A stretch of DNA of 64,000 bases from Sandaracinaceae bacterium. GTDB lineage: Bacteria > Myxococcota_A > Polyangia > Polyangiales > Sandaracinaceae. The notes beneath the pieces were generated by a model. It ran no database searches and was not told the DNA's origin. It worked only from the letters and a program-made list of their open reading frames with translations. Shown here piece by piece: positions 9,769 through 19,205 of the stretch (within the stretch, counting starts at the first letter, position 1; each line of letters starts with the position of its first letter). Position numbers and translations under genes: made by a program. The stretch spans positions 124,001 through 188,000 of the forward strand of contig JAVJQK010000122.1 of the NCBI GenBank assembly GCA_040218145.1, in the 5' to 3' direction.

Positions 9769-10356
9769 ATGGACGATCGGCCGGTGATCTATCTCTCCAT
9801 CGACGTCGAGGCGTCGGGCCCCTTCCCTGGCCTGTTCTCGCTCGCGAGCGTGGGCGCCGCGCCCGTACGGCGCGTGGACGGGCTCTGGCAGGTCGACCGC
9901 GCGCAGACCTTCTACGTCGAGCTGAAGCCGCTCGAGGGCGCGGGCGAGATCCCGGAGGCGACCGCGGTGCACGGCCTCACCACGGAGCACCTCGAGCGGG
10001 AGGGGACCGCGCCGGCCGACGCGATGCGGGCCTTCGCGAGCTACCTGGAGGCGCTGGGCGCGCCGCTGAAGAGCGCGGCCTGGCCAGCGAGCTTCGATCA
10101 CCCCTACGTGGGCTGGTACCTCCAGCGCTTCCTGGGACGGAACCCGCTGGGCCACTCGGGCTTCGACATCGCGAGCTACGCGATGGGCCTGTTCGGGACC
10201 ACGAGCCGCAACGCGACCTTTCGCGCCATGGACCGCGCCATGAAGGCCGAGGGGTATCGGCCGCCCGAGAACGAGCAGCCGCACCACGGCCTCCACGACG
10301 CGATCGAGCAGGGCGAGACCCTGGCCTGGCTCCTCCGGCACGCCGAAGCGCGCTGA
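9769..10356 (+). CDS. DEDD-family 3'-5' exonuclease (RNase T/DnaQ-like)
   Basis: This 195-aa protein has the N-terminal DxE exonuclease signature (D12, E14 in SIDVEASG), a central SFDHPYVGWYL that supplies the next Asp, and a C-terminal HHGLHDAIEQGE matching the HxxxxD motif of DEDDh enzymes. It should cleave nucleotides from 3' ends of DNA or RNA using two metal ions in the cytoplasm. It is short and stand-alone, without polymerase or helicase domains, so the substrate cannot be told from sequence. It starts with ATG 23 bp from a divergent gene. Confidence 0.85.
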   Translation: MDDRPVIYLSIDVEASGPFPGLFSLASVGAAPVRRVDGLWQVDRAQTFYVELKPLEGAGEIPEATAVHGLTTEHLEREGTAPADAMRAFASYLEALGAPLKSAAWPASFDHPYVGWYLQRFLGRNPLGHSGFDIASYAMGLFGTTSRNATFRAMDRAMKAEGYRPPENEQPHHGLHDAIEQGETLAWLLRHAEAR

Positions 10357-10361
10357 GCCCT

Positions 10362-10388
10362 TCTTCTGGGTCAGCTCTTCTGGGTCAG
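10362..10388. repeat. 13-bp tandem direct repeat
   Basis: TCTTCTGGGTCAG occurs twice with a 14-bp period (10362-10374 and 10376-10388) between two convergent genes. The second copy contains the stop codon of the DUF1328 gene. It looks like a small slippage duplication; no function is evident. Confidence 0.6.
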
Positions 10389-10564
10389 GTGCGGCGGACG
10401 AGGCCCGCGACGAGGGCCACGACGGCCAGGACCACGAAGCCGATGAAGAGCAGCTTCGCGATGCCAGCGGACGCGCCCGCGACCCCGCCGAAGCCGAAGA
10501 AGGCCGCGATCAGGGCGACGACGAAGAACGCGAGGGCAAACTTGAGCAGAGTCGAGAAGTTCAT
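10385..10564 (-). CDS. DUF1328 (YtjA-like) small membrane protein
   Basis: This 59-aa protein consists of two hydrophobic helices with a Gly/Ala-rich turn (FFGFGGVAGASAGIAKLLFIGF), the standard signature of DUF1328/YtjA proteins, whose usual length is 55-60 aa. The start at 10564 is supported by a strong Shine-Dalgarno (GGGAGGA) 4 bp upstream. These proteins sit in the inner membrane and are often linked to envelope stress; their biochemical role is not known. The gene converges on the exonuclease gene. Confidence 0.9.
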   Translation of the reverse strand: MNFSTLLKFALAFFVVALIAAFFGFGGVAGASAGIAKLLFIGFVVLAVVALVAGLVRRT

Positions 10565-10826
10565 GGGGTCCTCCCGAGCGGACAACCGCCGCTCGCTGTC
10601 ACTCCCAAACACCCTTCGTGCCAGCCGTGAAACCATCGCGTAGGGGGATCACCAGCGAGGCGGCCTGCCCCGCGACCGCCTGAAAGCCACAGCTCGGGAG
10701 CTGGATCAGGTCCCGATCCCGGGGCGTCTCGAGCCGCCTTGCTCCCCAGGGGCCCCTCCTCTATGGTTCGCGGCCGCTCTCGCTCCCACGGCTAGCCTCG
10801 CATTTTCGCGGCGTAAAGGACGCTCC

Positions 10827-12572
10827 ATGCTGGAGAACATCGGCAAGCGCATCCAGACCTTCCTCCTCCTGTTGATCATCGTGCTGCTCAGCTTGGTGAT
10901 GGCGGTGATCGGCTTCGGCACCCCCGGCGCCGAGGGCTGCGCCACCGACGGCCCGATCTACGCGGCCAAGGTGTACGGAGAGACGATCACGGAGGGAGAC
11001 TTCCGCGCGGCCTACAACCTCACCGGGTTCAACCGCTACGAGACGGAGCGCGCGCGCACCCTCCGCCTGCGCGAGTACACCCTCGACGGCCTCATCGAGC
11101 GCGAGCTCCTCGTGAAGGAGGCCGAGCGCCTCGGCTTCAACGCCAACGAGGACGACATCATGCGCGAGGTCGCGCGGGAAGAGGTCGTGTGGCTCGGTGG
11201 CCCGGTGGACGCGCCCGACGGCTACCCGGCCGGCGCCATCCCGCAGAACTTCTCCGACCGCGACGGCAACCTGTCGGGCGACAACATTCGCCGCTTCATC
11301 CAGTACTACCTTCGCCGCAGCGTCGACGAGTTCGTGCAGTGGCAGGTCCGGGAGCACCTCGCGAACGACGTGCGCGACACCGTCACCGCGAGCGTGTCCG
11401 TCAGCCCGCGCGAGGTCTGGGACGCCTACGTCCAGGACACCGACCGCGCCCGCATGAGCTACGTGCGCTTCGACCCGGCCTACTACGGCGACCAGGTGGA
11501 GATCACGGACGCCGCGCTCACCGCGTGGATGGGTCAGAACGAGGAGGCGGTCGATCAGGAGTACCGCCGTCAGCGTCACCGCTACACCGACCTGCCCGAG
11601 CAGGCGCGGGTGCGTCAGATCCTCGTCGAGGTCGCCCGCGACGCGACCGACGCCGACCGCGCGGACGCGCGCCGACGCGCCGAGGATCTGCTGCGTCAGG
11701 TCCAGGGCGGCGCGGACTTCGCGACGGTGGCGCGGCAGCACAGCGACGCCAACGCGAGCCGCGGCGGCGACATGGGCTGGTTCCCGCGTGGCCGTCACCC
11801 GGCGCCCTTCGAGGAGGCCGCGTTCTCGCTCGAGGACGGCGCGCTCGCCGAGGAGATCGTCGAGACCAACATCGGCTTCCACGTCGTCAAGGGCATGGGG
11901 CAGCGCCAGGGCGACGTGCCGGAGGCCGACGCGAAGCGCGAGCTCGCCGAGGACCTCTACCGCGACGCGCGCGCGGGCGAGCTGGCCCGCGAGGACGCCG
12001 ACCGTGCGCTCGCTTACCTGAGCGACGGGCACACCATGGAGGAGCTCGACGCGCGCCTCCAGGACGGCTGGGCCGAGCCCACCCCCGCGCCCGAGGGCGA
12101 AGTGGTCGAGGGCGAAGAGGCGGCCGAGGGCGAAGCGCCCGAGCCGGAGGAAGAAGAGCCGGCGGAGCGCGATCCCCGCTCGCCGCAGGTCCGCGAGACC
12201 CGCTCCTTCACGCGCAGCGAGCGCGCCATCCCGGGCCCGTTCGACAGCGGCCCCCTCACCGAGGCGGCATTCGAGATGAGCCTCGACGATCCGCTGCCCG
12301 AGGCGCCGATCGAGCTCGGAGACAGCTGGTTCGTGTACCAGCTCACCGAGCGCACCGAGGCGACCGAGGACGGCTTCGACGCGGAGACCCGCGCCGCCAT
12401 CGAAGAGCGCCTCCTGCGCCTCAAGCGCCGCGAAGCGCTGAGCATCTACATCGGCCAGCTCCGCGAGCGCGCGGAGGCCGAGGGGGCGATCCGGATCAAC
12501 CCCGCGATCCTCTCGTACGGCGCCAGCGAGGAAGAGGACGAAGAATCTGGTGAAGAGACCGCCAGCCTCTGA
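10827..12572 (+). CDS. PpiD/SurA-type peptidyl-prolyl isomerase, membrane anchored
   Basis: This 581-aa protein has one N-terminal transmembrane helix (about 10-32), a SurA-like N-terminal chaperone region, and a parvulin (rotamase) domain at about 255-360 (VRQILVEV, GGDMGWFPRG, EIVETNIGFHVVK). A Glu-rich linker (about 410-445) precedes a second helical region. This matches the PpiD layout: an inner-membrane anchored periplasmic foldase that assists outer-membrane protein folding. The next gene overlaps it by 23 bp. A Cys in CATDGP just after the membrane helix is not in a lipobox. The family call is firm; the substrate range is unknown. Confidence 0.88.
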   Translation: MLENIGKRIQTFLLLLIIVLLSLVMAVIGFGTPGAEGCATDGPIYAAKVYGETITEGDFRAAYNLTGFNRYETERARTLRLREYTLDGLIERELLVKEAERLGFNANEDDIMREVAREEVVWLGGPVDAPDGYPAGAIPQNFSDRDGNLSGDNIRRFIQYYLRRSVDEFVQWQVREHLANDVRDTVTASVSVSPREVWDAYVQDTDRARMSYVRFDPAYYGDQVEITDAALTAWMGQNEEAVDQEYRRQRHRYTDLPEQARVRQILVEVARDATDADRADARRRAEDLLRQVQGGADFATVARQHSDANASRGGDMGWFPRGRHPAPFEEAAFSLEDGALAEEIVETNIGFHVVKGMGQRQGDVPEADAKRELAEDLYRDARAGELAREDADRALAYLSDGHTMEELDARLQDGWAEPTPAPEGEVVEGEEAAEGEAPEPEEEEPAERDPRSPQVRETRSFTRSERAIPGPFDSGPLTEAAFEMSLDDPLPEAPIELGDSWFVYQLTERTEATEDGFDAETRAAIEERLLRLKRREALSIYIGQLRERAEAEGAIRINPAILSYGASEEEDEESGEETASL

Positions 12573-13890
12573 GCCGCTGGAGCGCGAGCTCGGCAACGGG
12601 CTCCGCGTGGTGGTCTCGCCGCTCCCACACCTGCGCGCCGCGTCCATCGTCGTCGCGTTCGGCGTGGGATCGCGGCACGAGGCCCCAGAGGACAGCGGGC
12701 TGACGCACCTGCTCGAGCACATGGTGTATCGAGGCACGGCTCGCTTCCCGACCGCCTACGAGCTGAACCACGCCATCGAGTCGCTCGGCGGCGACCTCGA
12801 CGGCGCGACGATGAGCGACGCGACCACCTTCGCGGTCACCGTACCGCCGGGCTCGGTCGCGGAGGCGCTCGACGTGATGAGCGAGGTCTTCGTCTCTCCC
12901 CGCTTCGGGCAGCTCGACGTCGAGAAGCGGATCGTCAAGGAGGAGATCCTCGAGGGGCTCGACGAGGACGGCGTCTGCATCGACGCGGACGACCTCTCGC
13001 GGCGTCAGATCTGGGGCCAGCACCCGCTCGGCCAGCCCATCATCGGCTCCGAGGCGCGCATCGACGCGTTCGACGAAGGCGATCTACGGCGCCACCTCGA
13101 GCGCGCGTTCGTGGCCGGCAACGCGGTGCTCTCCGTGGCCGGCCCGGTGGACGCCGAGGCGGTGTTCGAGGCCGCCGCGTCCACCTTCGGCCGACTGCGC
13201 GCGGGCGTCTCCGCGCCGCCCGAGCCGCCGCCCGACCCGAGCGCGGGGCCCAGCGTCGAGCACGTCGAGGACACGGGCAGCCAGACCACGGTGCGCCTGG
13301 CCTTCCCCGCCTTCGGCGAGCGCGATCCGCGCTGCGCGGCGCTGATGCTCCTCGTCCGGATCCTGGACGACGGCATGAGCGCGCGGCTGCACCGTCACCT
13401 CATCGACGAGCGCGGGCTCGCGTACGACGCGTGGGCCGGCCTGGATCTGCACGTCGACTGCGGGGTGCTCGACGTCGGCGGGACCTGCGCGCACGAGAGC
13501 GCGCCCGAGCTCGTGCGCGAGATGCTCGCGGTGCTGGGCGACCTCGCCTCGTCTCCGATCGCGCCGAGCGAGCTCGAGCACGTGCGCCGCAGGCACCTCT
13601 GGGATCTCGAGGCGAGCGTCGACGACGCGGAGGACGTGGCCGAGCACGCCGCCCTCGCGACCCTCTTCCAGCTCCCGCGGAGCACGCAGATCATGGCCGA
13701 GGCGATCCGTCGGGTGACCCCCGAGGAGATCGAGGCCGTGGCGCGCGAAGTCCTGAAAAGCCAGCGTTTGCACGTGGTGACGGTGGGCATGCTCTCGCGG
13801 AAGAGGCGGTCCGAAGTGGACGCGATCGCGCGGAGATGGCATCCCGACGAGGCGTCATGCAGCTCGCGCTCCCGTTCGCCCGCGTCCTGA
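12550..13890 (+). CDS. M16 family zinc peptidase
   Basis: This 446-aa protein starts at GTG 12550 and overlaps the end of the PpiD-like gene by 23 bp, suggesting coupled translation. It has the inverted zinc motif HLLEH (53-57) and the downstream Glu in a KEEILEGLDE segment, the catalytic set of the pitrilysin/mitochondrial processing peptidase family. A second M16-like domain fills the C-terminal half. No signal peptide is present, so it is predicted cytoplasmic. Bacterial members degrade peptides or process proteins; the substrate is not deducible here. Confidence 0.88.
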   Translation: MKRPPASEPLERELGNGLRVVVSPLPHLRAASIVVAFGVGSRHEAPEDSGLTHLLEHMVYRGTARFPTAYELNHAIESLGGDLDGATMSDATTFAVTVPPGSVAEALDVMSEVFVSPRFGQLDVEKRIVKEEILEGLDEDGVCIDADDLSRRQIWGQHPLGQPIIGSEARIDAFDEGDLRRHLERAFVAGNAVLSVAGPVDAEAVFEAAASTFGRLRAGVSAPPEPPPDPSAGPSVEHVEDTGSQTTVRLAFPAFGERDPRCAALMLLVRILDDGMSARLHRHLIDERGLAYDAWAGLDLHVDCGVLDVGGTCAHESAPELVREMLAVLGDLASSPIAPSELEHVRRRHLWDLEASVDDAEDVAEHAALATLFQLPRSTQIMAEAIRRVTPEEIEAVAREVLKSQRLHVVTVGMLSRKRRSEVDAIARRWHPDEASCSSRSRSPAS

Positions 13891-14669
13891 GGCCGCCCCC
13901 GCCGGCGACGCCCTCGCGTGCGCCTTCGCCTCCGCGCCCTGCCGCGGCGCCGGCCCGCGCGCCCGCCCCACCCAAAGGCCGCGCGGCGCTCGAGACCCGG
14001 ATCCGACGCGCGCTCGCGGTGCCGGCCGACCTCGTCGTGACCGACAACCGCCGCACGATGATCTCGACCAAGCGGCGCGGGGAGCGCCTCGAGGTGCGGC
14101 TGCACCACATGTTCCTCGACGCGCCCGACGGCGTGGTCGAGGAGCTGCTGACCTACCTCGCGGAGGGAGACTCACGGAGCTCGCGGCAGATCACCCGCTT
14201 CATCGAGTCGAACCGGCACCGCATCAAGTCGCGCCGACGACGCATCCTGCTGCGCACCCGCGGCGCCGAGCACGATCTGAAGAGCATCTTCGACGAGGTG
14301 GTCGCCACCTTCTTCCCCGACGGGGTCGGAGACGCGCGCATCACCTGGGGCAAGGAGCCGCCGCGCGCGCGCCGACGCCGGAGCAGCATCCGCCTGGGCA
14401 CCTACACGCACGACCAGCAGCTGGTGCGCATCCACCCCGCGCTCGACCAGGAGAAGGTGCCGCGCTTCTTCGTCGCGTTCGTGGTCTTCCACGAGCTGCT
14501 GCACCACGTCGTGCCGGCCGAGCGTCGCGGCGGCCGCATCGACTACCACCCGCCGAGCTTCCGCAAGCGAGAGCGGATGCACCCCGACTACGGGCGCGCC
14601 ACGAAGTGGGAGACGGAGAACCTGGATCTCCTGCTGTCCTATCGGACGGCGGCGATCGCGCGGCGCTGA
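13857..14669 (+). CDS. SprT-like / HExxH zincin-family protein
   Basis: This 270-aa protein starts at ATG 13857, overlapping the previous gene by 34 bp. A Pro/Ala-rich N-terminus (about 40 residues) is followed by a basic region and then HELLHH (212-217), a zinc-binding HExxH motif in a SprT-like setting: FFVAFVVFHELLHHVVP followed by a C-terminal H and E-rich segment. Such proteins act on DNA-associated proteins (SprT/Spartan) or are of unknown role. The basic linker (RHRIKSRRRRILLR) would suit nucleic-acid contact. The function is an inference from the motif only. Confidence 0.7.
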   Translation: MQLALPFARVLRPPPPATPSRAPSPPRPAAAPARAPAPPKGRAALETRIRRALAVPADLVVTDNRRTMISTKRRGERLEVRLHHMFLDAPDGVVEELLTYLAEGDSRSSRQITRFIESNRHRIKSRRRRILLRTRGAEHDLKSIFDEVVATFFPDGVGDARITWGKEPPRARRRRSSIRLGTYTHDQQLVRIHPALDQEKVPRFFVAFVVFHELLHHVVPAERRGGRIDYHPPSFRKRERMHPDYGRATKWETENLDLLLSYRTAAIARR

Positions 14670-14816
14670 GCCAGCAGGCCGTCGAAGTCCCGAGCCCGAA
14701 GGATCTCGGAGCGGGACGGCCCGGTTCTCCGTTCGGGGCGACGAGGAAATGCTTCAGTTTCGAGGAGACACCCGCCCGAGAGACGAGGAGCGAGGGTCTT
14801 CAACGGACTGCTAGCG

Positions 14817-15149
14817 TCACTCGCCGACGGCGGACTTGAAGAGCTGGTTGAAGGCCCAGACCTCGCGCGCCCGGAGGCTCCCGAACTGCACGCCCATGCC
14901 GTCGGGCTTCTCCCAACGCACGATGGCGGCGACCTTCACGTCCTCCTTGAGCGCCGGGAGGTAGATCTCGAGCTCCACCTTCGCGCCGTACGGAAGGCAC
15001 TCGTTGGCCACGAGGTACATGCCGCCGAGGCTGATGTTCCGCGTGATCGTCTCGATCTGACGGCCGTCGTGATGGACGATCACTTTCAGGCGCCTCTCGA
15101 ATCGTTCGTGGACCCGACGGCCCGTAGAGGCGTTGCTGCCCGTAGACAA
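14817..15149 (-). CDS. PilZ domain protein (c-di-GMP binding)
   Basis: This is about 110 aa and consists almost wholly of a PilZ domain: RRVHER supplies RxxxR (12-16) and RNISLGGMYL supplies the (D/N)xSxxG motif, the two elements that bind c-di-GMP. I placed the start at TTG 15149 because AAGGAAG lies about 6 bp upstream; another TTG at 15221 would add 24 residues without domain content. It probably acts as a cytoplasmic c-di-GMP effector in motility, polysaccharide or development. It is divergent from the next gene, and the promoters of the two must lie within about 60 bp. Confidence 0.87.
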   Translation of the reverse strand: MSTGSNASTGRRVHERFERRLKVIVHHDGRQIETITRNISLGGMYLVANECLPYGAKVELEIYLPALKEDVKVAAIVRWEKPDGMGVQFGSLRAREVWAFNQLFKSAVGE

Positions 15150-15208
15150 TGCGCTTCCTTTCCCGCGCGAACGCGCAAGAGAACGGGCGATCGGAGTATC
15201 CTTCGAGA

Positions 15209-16072
15209 GTGGGGAAGTCAAGGTTGGGAAATACGGAAGAGGGCTCCAACAATGAAGGGGGGCGCGGACGGCTCGGAGCGAGCGTCGCCTTGCTCGCCGT
15301 GCTCGTCACGCCCGCCCTGCTGATGTGGGCGTGGAGCCGACCGATGGCCGTGGCGCCGCGCGAGATGCCGCCGCTCTCCCTGTCGCCGACGGCGGTGAGC
15401 GCCCGCCTCGCAGAGGAGGCCCGCCTCGCCGCGACGGCGCCCGAGGGCGAAGACGCGACCGCGCGCGCGCGCCGGTTCGCCGAGCTCAACCAGAGCGAGC
15501 TCGACGCGCGCGACACGCCGGGGCAGGCGGCCGAGCGCAGGCGCCGCCTGCTCGCCGCGACGAACGCGCTGATCCGGGAGCACGGCGAGGAGGTGCTCGG
15601 GCCGATGCGCGCCTCCGATCTGCGAGATCTCGAGCCCGCGCTCCGCGGACGACCGAGCCAGGAGCGCGCGGTGGAGGTGCTCGGCGGCTTCCTGCGCATG
15701 ATGGAGCGCTACGGGATGATGGCCGACGGGAGGCAGCGCGCCCCCGCGTTCGTCGTGCGCGCGACCTGGCTGGCCCGCTGGAACGCCATGCACGGGCGGC
15801 CCCTGACGGAGGGCTTCGCGCCGATCGATCTGCAGGCGTACTGGGGCTGGCTCGCGCTCGGGGCCGAGAACGCGCCGGCCGAGCGTCGGCTCGAGGCGCT
15901 CGAGAACTACGCGGCGGCGGGCGGGCGCGGCGCCGACGAGGCGCGCGGGGTCCTGCTCCTCGAGGCCGGCCTGCGCGAGGAGGCGCGCGAGGCCTTCCTC
16001 GCCGGCTACGAGGCCAGCCCGAGCTTCCGGCTGCGCAATCACCTGCTCGCCGCGACGGAAGATCCCCGCTGA
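15209..16072 (+). CDS. Hypothetical membrane-anchored helical protein
   Basis: This is about 287 aa from GTG 15209; the start is uncertain, since the frame is open to 15149 and a TTG at 15224 is also possible. A single hydrophobic segment near residues 24-44 (SVALLAVLVTPALLMWAW) anchors it in the inner membrane. The remaining 240 residues are Ala-, Arg- and Glu-rich and look helical, with repeated pairs of helices that resemble TPR-like folding (EAREAFLAGYEASPSFRLRNHLLAA at the end, read in two parts). No family is recognised. It precedes pssA by 70 bp on the same strand. Confidence 0.65.
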   Translation: MGKSRLGNTEEGSNNEGGRGRLGASVALLAVLVTPALLMWAWSRPMAVAPREMPPLSLSPTAVSARLAEEARLAATAPEGEDATARARRFAELNQSELDARDTPGQAAERRRRLLAATNALIREHGEEVLGPMRASDLRDLEPALRGRPSQERAVEVLGGFLRMMERYGMMADGRQRAPAFVVRATWLARWNAMHGRPLTEGFAPIDLQAYWGWLALGAENAPAERRLEALENYAAAGGRGADEARGVLLLEAGLREEAREAFLAGYEASPSFRLRNHLLAATEDPR

Positions 16073-16142
16073 ACGCGCGTATCCCGTGCCGCTGGACGGC
16101 CGCGCGCGAGCCGCCCATACTGGCCGAGGGGGAACGCGGGGC

Positions 16143-16946
16143 GTGAAGAAGAAGGTCAATTTGAGGAAGACGCTGTTCCTGCTGCCGAGCCTCTTCACGC
16201 TCTCCAGCATCTTCTGCGGCTTCTACGCCACGCTGCTCGCGCTCGAAGGCGCGGACGCGGGCACGTTCTACCGCGCGTCGCTGCTCATCGTCTTCGCGAT
16301 GTTCTTCGACCTCATCGACGGTCGGGTCGCGCGGCTGACCAAGACCCAGAGCGCGTTCGGCGTGCAGATCGACTCGCTCGCCGATCTCGTCTCCTTCGGC
16401 GTGGCCCCCGCGGTCCTCGTCTACCGCTGGTCCCTCGCGGAGCTCGAGCTGGCGGGGCTGGTCGTCGCGTTCGTCTTCGTCGCGTGCGGCGCCATTCGCC
16501 TTGCCCGCTTCAACGTGCTCGCGGCCGCGGCGGACGGCGCCCCGAAGAAGCCGGGCAAGTACATCGTGGGCCTCCCCACCCCGGGCGCGGCCGGCGTGCT
16601 CGTCTCGCTGGTGGTCGCGAACCACGCGGTGGGCGGACACCTCGAGCGCTTGACGGGCGGCGTGCTCGCCATCGTGCTCACGCTCTCCTTCTTCATGGTG
16701 AGCACCATCAAGTTCCGGTCCTTCAAGGACCTCAAGCTCAACGGCCGCACCCTCGCGCTCTTCGCGGTGGCCCTCGGCTCGAGCGCCGCCTTCGCCCTGC
16801 TCTTCCACCCCTCCTTCGCGCTGGTCTGGCTCCTGGCGAGCTACCTCGCGATCGGCGTGGCGGAGACGCTCTTCAACCTGTCCCGTCGCGGCTTACGTCG
16901 CGGACCGACGGAGCCGGAAGAAGAGGAAGAGCCGGCCGACGCCTGA
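16143..16946 (+). CDS. pssA: CDP-diacylglycerol--serine O-phosphatidyltransferase
   Basis: This 267-aa integral membrane enzyme makes phosphatidylserine from CDP-diacylglycerol and serine, the first step toward phosphatidylethanolamine. The CDP-alcohol phosphotransferase signature DG-x2-AR-x8-G-x3-D-x3-D is complete (DGRVARLTKTQ, then SAFGVQIDSLAD). About eight hydrophobic segments follow. The GTG at 16143 is used, since the upstream frame has no family content and the protein then starts with basic residues as usual. The acidic C-terminus (EEEEEPADA) is unusual but not diagnostic. The choice of serine over glycerol phosphate rests on the general PssA-like pattern (PSLFTLSSIFCGF) at the N-terminus. 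Confidence 0.9.
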   Translation: MKKKVNLRKTLFLLPSLFTLSSIFCGFYATLLALEGADAGTFYRASLLIVFAMFFDLIDGRVARLTKTQSAFGVQIDSLADLVSFGVAPAVLVYRWSLAELELAGLVVAFVFVACGAIRLARFNVLAAAADGAPKKPGKYIVGLPTPGAAGVLVSLVVANHAVGGHLERLTGGVLAIVLTLSFFMVSTIKFRSFKDLKLNGRTLALFAVALGSSAAFALLFHPSFALVWLLASYLAIGVAETLFNLSRRGLRRGPTEPEEEEEPADA

Positions 16947-16959
16947 TAGATTCCGCGCG

Positions 16960-17481
16960 ATGCGGAACCTCTCGTCCCCGACGCTCGCGATGCTGGTCGC
17001 CTGTGGGCTGCTCACCGCGTGCGAGTCGGCCCCCTTCGACGCGAGCTGCGCCGGGAGCGCGGTCGATCTGTGTGGTCCTCACGAGTACGCGCTGGTCGGC
17101 GAGGCGTCGGTCGAGCCGCCGATGCTCCCCATCGCCGACTTCGCGGTGAACGCCATGGTGCGCGTGGAGGTCGAGCGCTGCCCCGACGCGCCCGCGCCTC
17201 ACGAGATCGAGCTGGCCGTGCTCGTGCCCGACGAGGACCCGAGCCCCGATGGCGGCGTGCCCGTTCGGGTCATGAGCCTCGTGACGCTGCGGGACGGCGA
17301 GGACGGCGACACCCCGGGGGACGGGCGCGTCGAGGTCGAGATCCCCAACCCGTTCATCGCGACCGTGCCCGAGAACACCGACGTCACGCTCCGCTTCACG
17401 GTGAAGTCCACGACCCCGGCCGGGTGTACGAGCGGCTTCGTGGAGATCCCCTACCGGACCGGGCCGCGCCGCATGATGTGA
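16960..17481 (+). CDS. Predicted lipoprotein, unknown function
   Basis: This is a 173-aa lipoprotein with a signal peptide and lipobox LTAC. The mature part is acidic with several Cys and a likely beta-sandwich pattern (VRVEVERCPD, VTLRFTVKSTTPAGC). No family is recognised. It starts 13 bp after pssA on the same strand and converges on the glycosyltransferase gene, with only 2 bp between the stops. Confidence 0.75.
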   Translation: MRNLSSPTLAMLVACGLLTACESAPFDASCAGSAVDLCGPHEYALVGEASVEPPMLPIADFAVNAMVRVEVERCPDAPAPHEIELAVLVPDEDPSPDGGVPVRVMSLVTLRDGEDGDTPGDGRVEVEIPNPFIATVPENTDVTLRFTVKSTTPAGCTSGFVEIPYRTGPRRMM

Positions 17482-17483
17482 TC

Positions 17484-19205
17484 TCAGTCGCCCTCGCGCC
17501 CGGCCTCTCGCTCCCGGCGGAGGCGCCGCGCGGCGTGGCGCGGGTTCTCGTAGACGCTGATGATGGGGACGCCGTCGTAGCTCAGCACGTGCACGGGCGC
17601 GACGGAGCCCCACGCGGTCCAGAGCTGGTAGTCGACCTCCACGAAGTGATGCTCGTGGTGAACGATCGCGTAGTCGGCCGAGATCATGTCGCCCGACGCG
17701 CGGATGTTCTCGTTCAGGTGTCCGTCCTCTTGCAGCATGCGCCACGCGGTCCACGTCGTGTCGCAGATCCAGACGCGCCCGCCGTCCGGCATCTGCGCGT
17801 TGAACCAGTCGGCGAGGCTCCCCGTGGTGAAGCCCCAGAACTGCCGGTTCATCCCGTGGTCGGCCGCGCCCGGGACCCCACCCGCGGCCGCCGTGTAGTG
17901 CGACAGCCCGAAGGGGTGGGAGTGGACCGTCTCGACCACCGCGGGCGACAGCAGGAGGACGAAGGCCACGAGGCGCGCCGTGAGCTTGCCGCTGCCGAGC
18001 GAGGCGGGCCAGCGGCGCCGCAGCTCGCGCGCGACCCGGACGAAGGCCACGCCCGCGAAGATGCAGAGGAACGGGTAGCCGGAGAACCAGTGCTTGGTGC
18101 CGCCGAAGATCGGCGTCCACGGCATGCTGATCACCACCAGCGGCGCGATCATCACGCCGAAGAAGAGCACGTCGGTGCGTGACGAGTCGGGGAGCGCGCG
18201 GCCGGTCGGCCAGAGGCGCTCCATCAGCCCGGGCGGGAGCAGCGCGCGCAGGCGGGTGAAGAGCCCGGTGACCGCGAGCGCCAGCGTCACGAAGGGCACC
18301 GTGAAGAGCACCATCACCCACGGGTAGCCGACCGGCAGCGGCGGCCGGAAGTAGTTCACCCCGAAGTAGGCCATGTTGTAGTGCTCGTGGTTCAGGTGGA
18401 ACGCGGCGTACTCGTTGAAGCGCGCGAGCGTGTCGAACCACATCCAGGGCCAGAGCGCGACGAAGATGGGCGGCCCCAGCAGGGCCATCGCGAGGAGCCA
18501 CCACGGCACGTAGCTGGTGCGCTTCGGCTCGCCGCCCCTGCGCGCCCGCCGCTCGGTGAAGACCACGAAGAGCCAGTGGATCAGGAAGATGGCCGGAAGC
18601 GTCCAGGCGTTGTGCTTCGTCTCGAGCGCGAGCCCGTAGGTGATCCCCGTCCAGATGGCCCAGCGTGGATCGGTCAGCGACCGCCAGTAGCAGTACGTGA
18701 CGAGCGTCATCATCAAGACGATCGGCACGTCGAAGGCGTCGAGGTGCGCGTGATAGAAGACGCGCGGCAGGAGCGCGAAGGCGACCGCGGCGAACACCCC
18801 GACCTGTCGCCCGAAGGAGCGCGCCCCGAAGATGTAGATCAGCCACAGCAGGAGCCCTCCGGTGAGCATCCCGAAGAATCGGAAGGCCATCGAGGGCTGC
18901 TCGAAGAGCGCGTGATCCTCCTGGGCGAGGTGGAAGAACGCGAACATCGACTTCACGAGCGAGGGGTGCTCGTGGTTGTGGGTCCAGTGCCGGTCGACCA
19001 CCGCCTGCTCGGTCGCCGCGCTCGGGTCCTCGGCCAGCGCGCTGAACCACGTCGCGTACTGACGGGCGGCGTCGACGTAGAAGCCCTCGTCGCGGCTCAT
19101 GCCGATCTCGGCGGAGCTGACCAGCAGGAGCGCCACGTAGCTCGTGCACAGCGCCAGCCCGATGAGGTGGTCGCGCCACCCGATGAGACGATGCCGCCCG
19201 CTCAT
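17484..19205 (-). CDS. GT39-like (PMT/ArnT superfamily) membrane glycosyltransferase
   Basis: This 573-aa protein has about 11-13 hydrophobic helices. The first periplasmic loop carries DEGFYVDAARQYATWF, with the conserved Asp-Glu of GT-C fold enzymes that use lipid-linked sugars, and the next loop has NHEHPSLVK, typical of PMT_2 members. It should transfer a sugar from a polyprenyl phosphate to a protein or lipid in the periplasm. The ATG at 19205 overlaps the stop of the upstream gene by 4 bp (ATGA), so the two are co-translated and probably work together. The acceptor is unknown. Confidence 0.8.
   Translation of the reverse strand: MSGRHRLIGWRDHLIGLALCTSYVALLLVSSAEIGMSRDEGFYVDAARQYATWFSALAEDPSAATEQAVVDRHWTHNHEHPSLVKSMFAFFHLAQEDHALFEQPSMAFRFFGMLTGGLLLWLIYIFGARSFGRQVGVFAAVAFALLPRVFYHAHLDAFDVPIVLMMTLVTYCYWRSLTDPRWAIWTGITYGLALETKHNAWTLPAIFLIHWLFVVFTERRARRGGEPKRTSYVPWWLLAMALLGPPIFVALWPWMWFDTLARFNEYAAFHLNHEHYNMAYFGVNYFRPPLPVGYPWVMVLFTVPFVTLALAVTGLFTRLRALLPPGLMERLWPTGRALPDSSRTDVLFFGVMIAPLVVISMPWTPIFGGTKHWFSGYPFLCIFAGVAFVRVARELRRRWPASLGSGKLTARLVAFVLLLSPAVVETVHSHPFGLSHYTAAAGGVPGAADHGMNRQFWGFTTGSLADWFNAQMPDGGRVWICDTTWTAWRMLQEDGHLNENIRASGDMISADYAIVHHEHHFVEVDYQLWTAWGSVAPVHVLSYDGVPIISVYENPRHAARRLRREREAGREGD

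Noticed and set aside
10637-10826. Short reading frames before the PpiD-like gene
   Set aside because: They have no Shine-Dalgarno, signal peptide or family content; the stretch is treated as promoter region.
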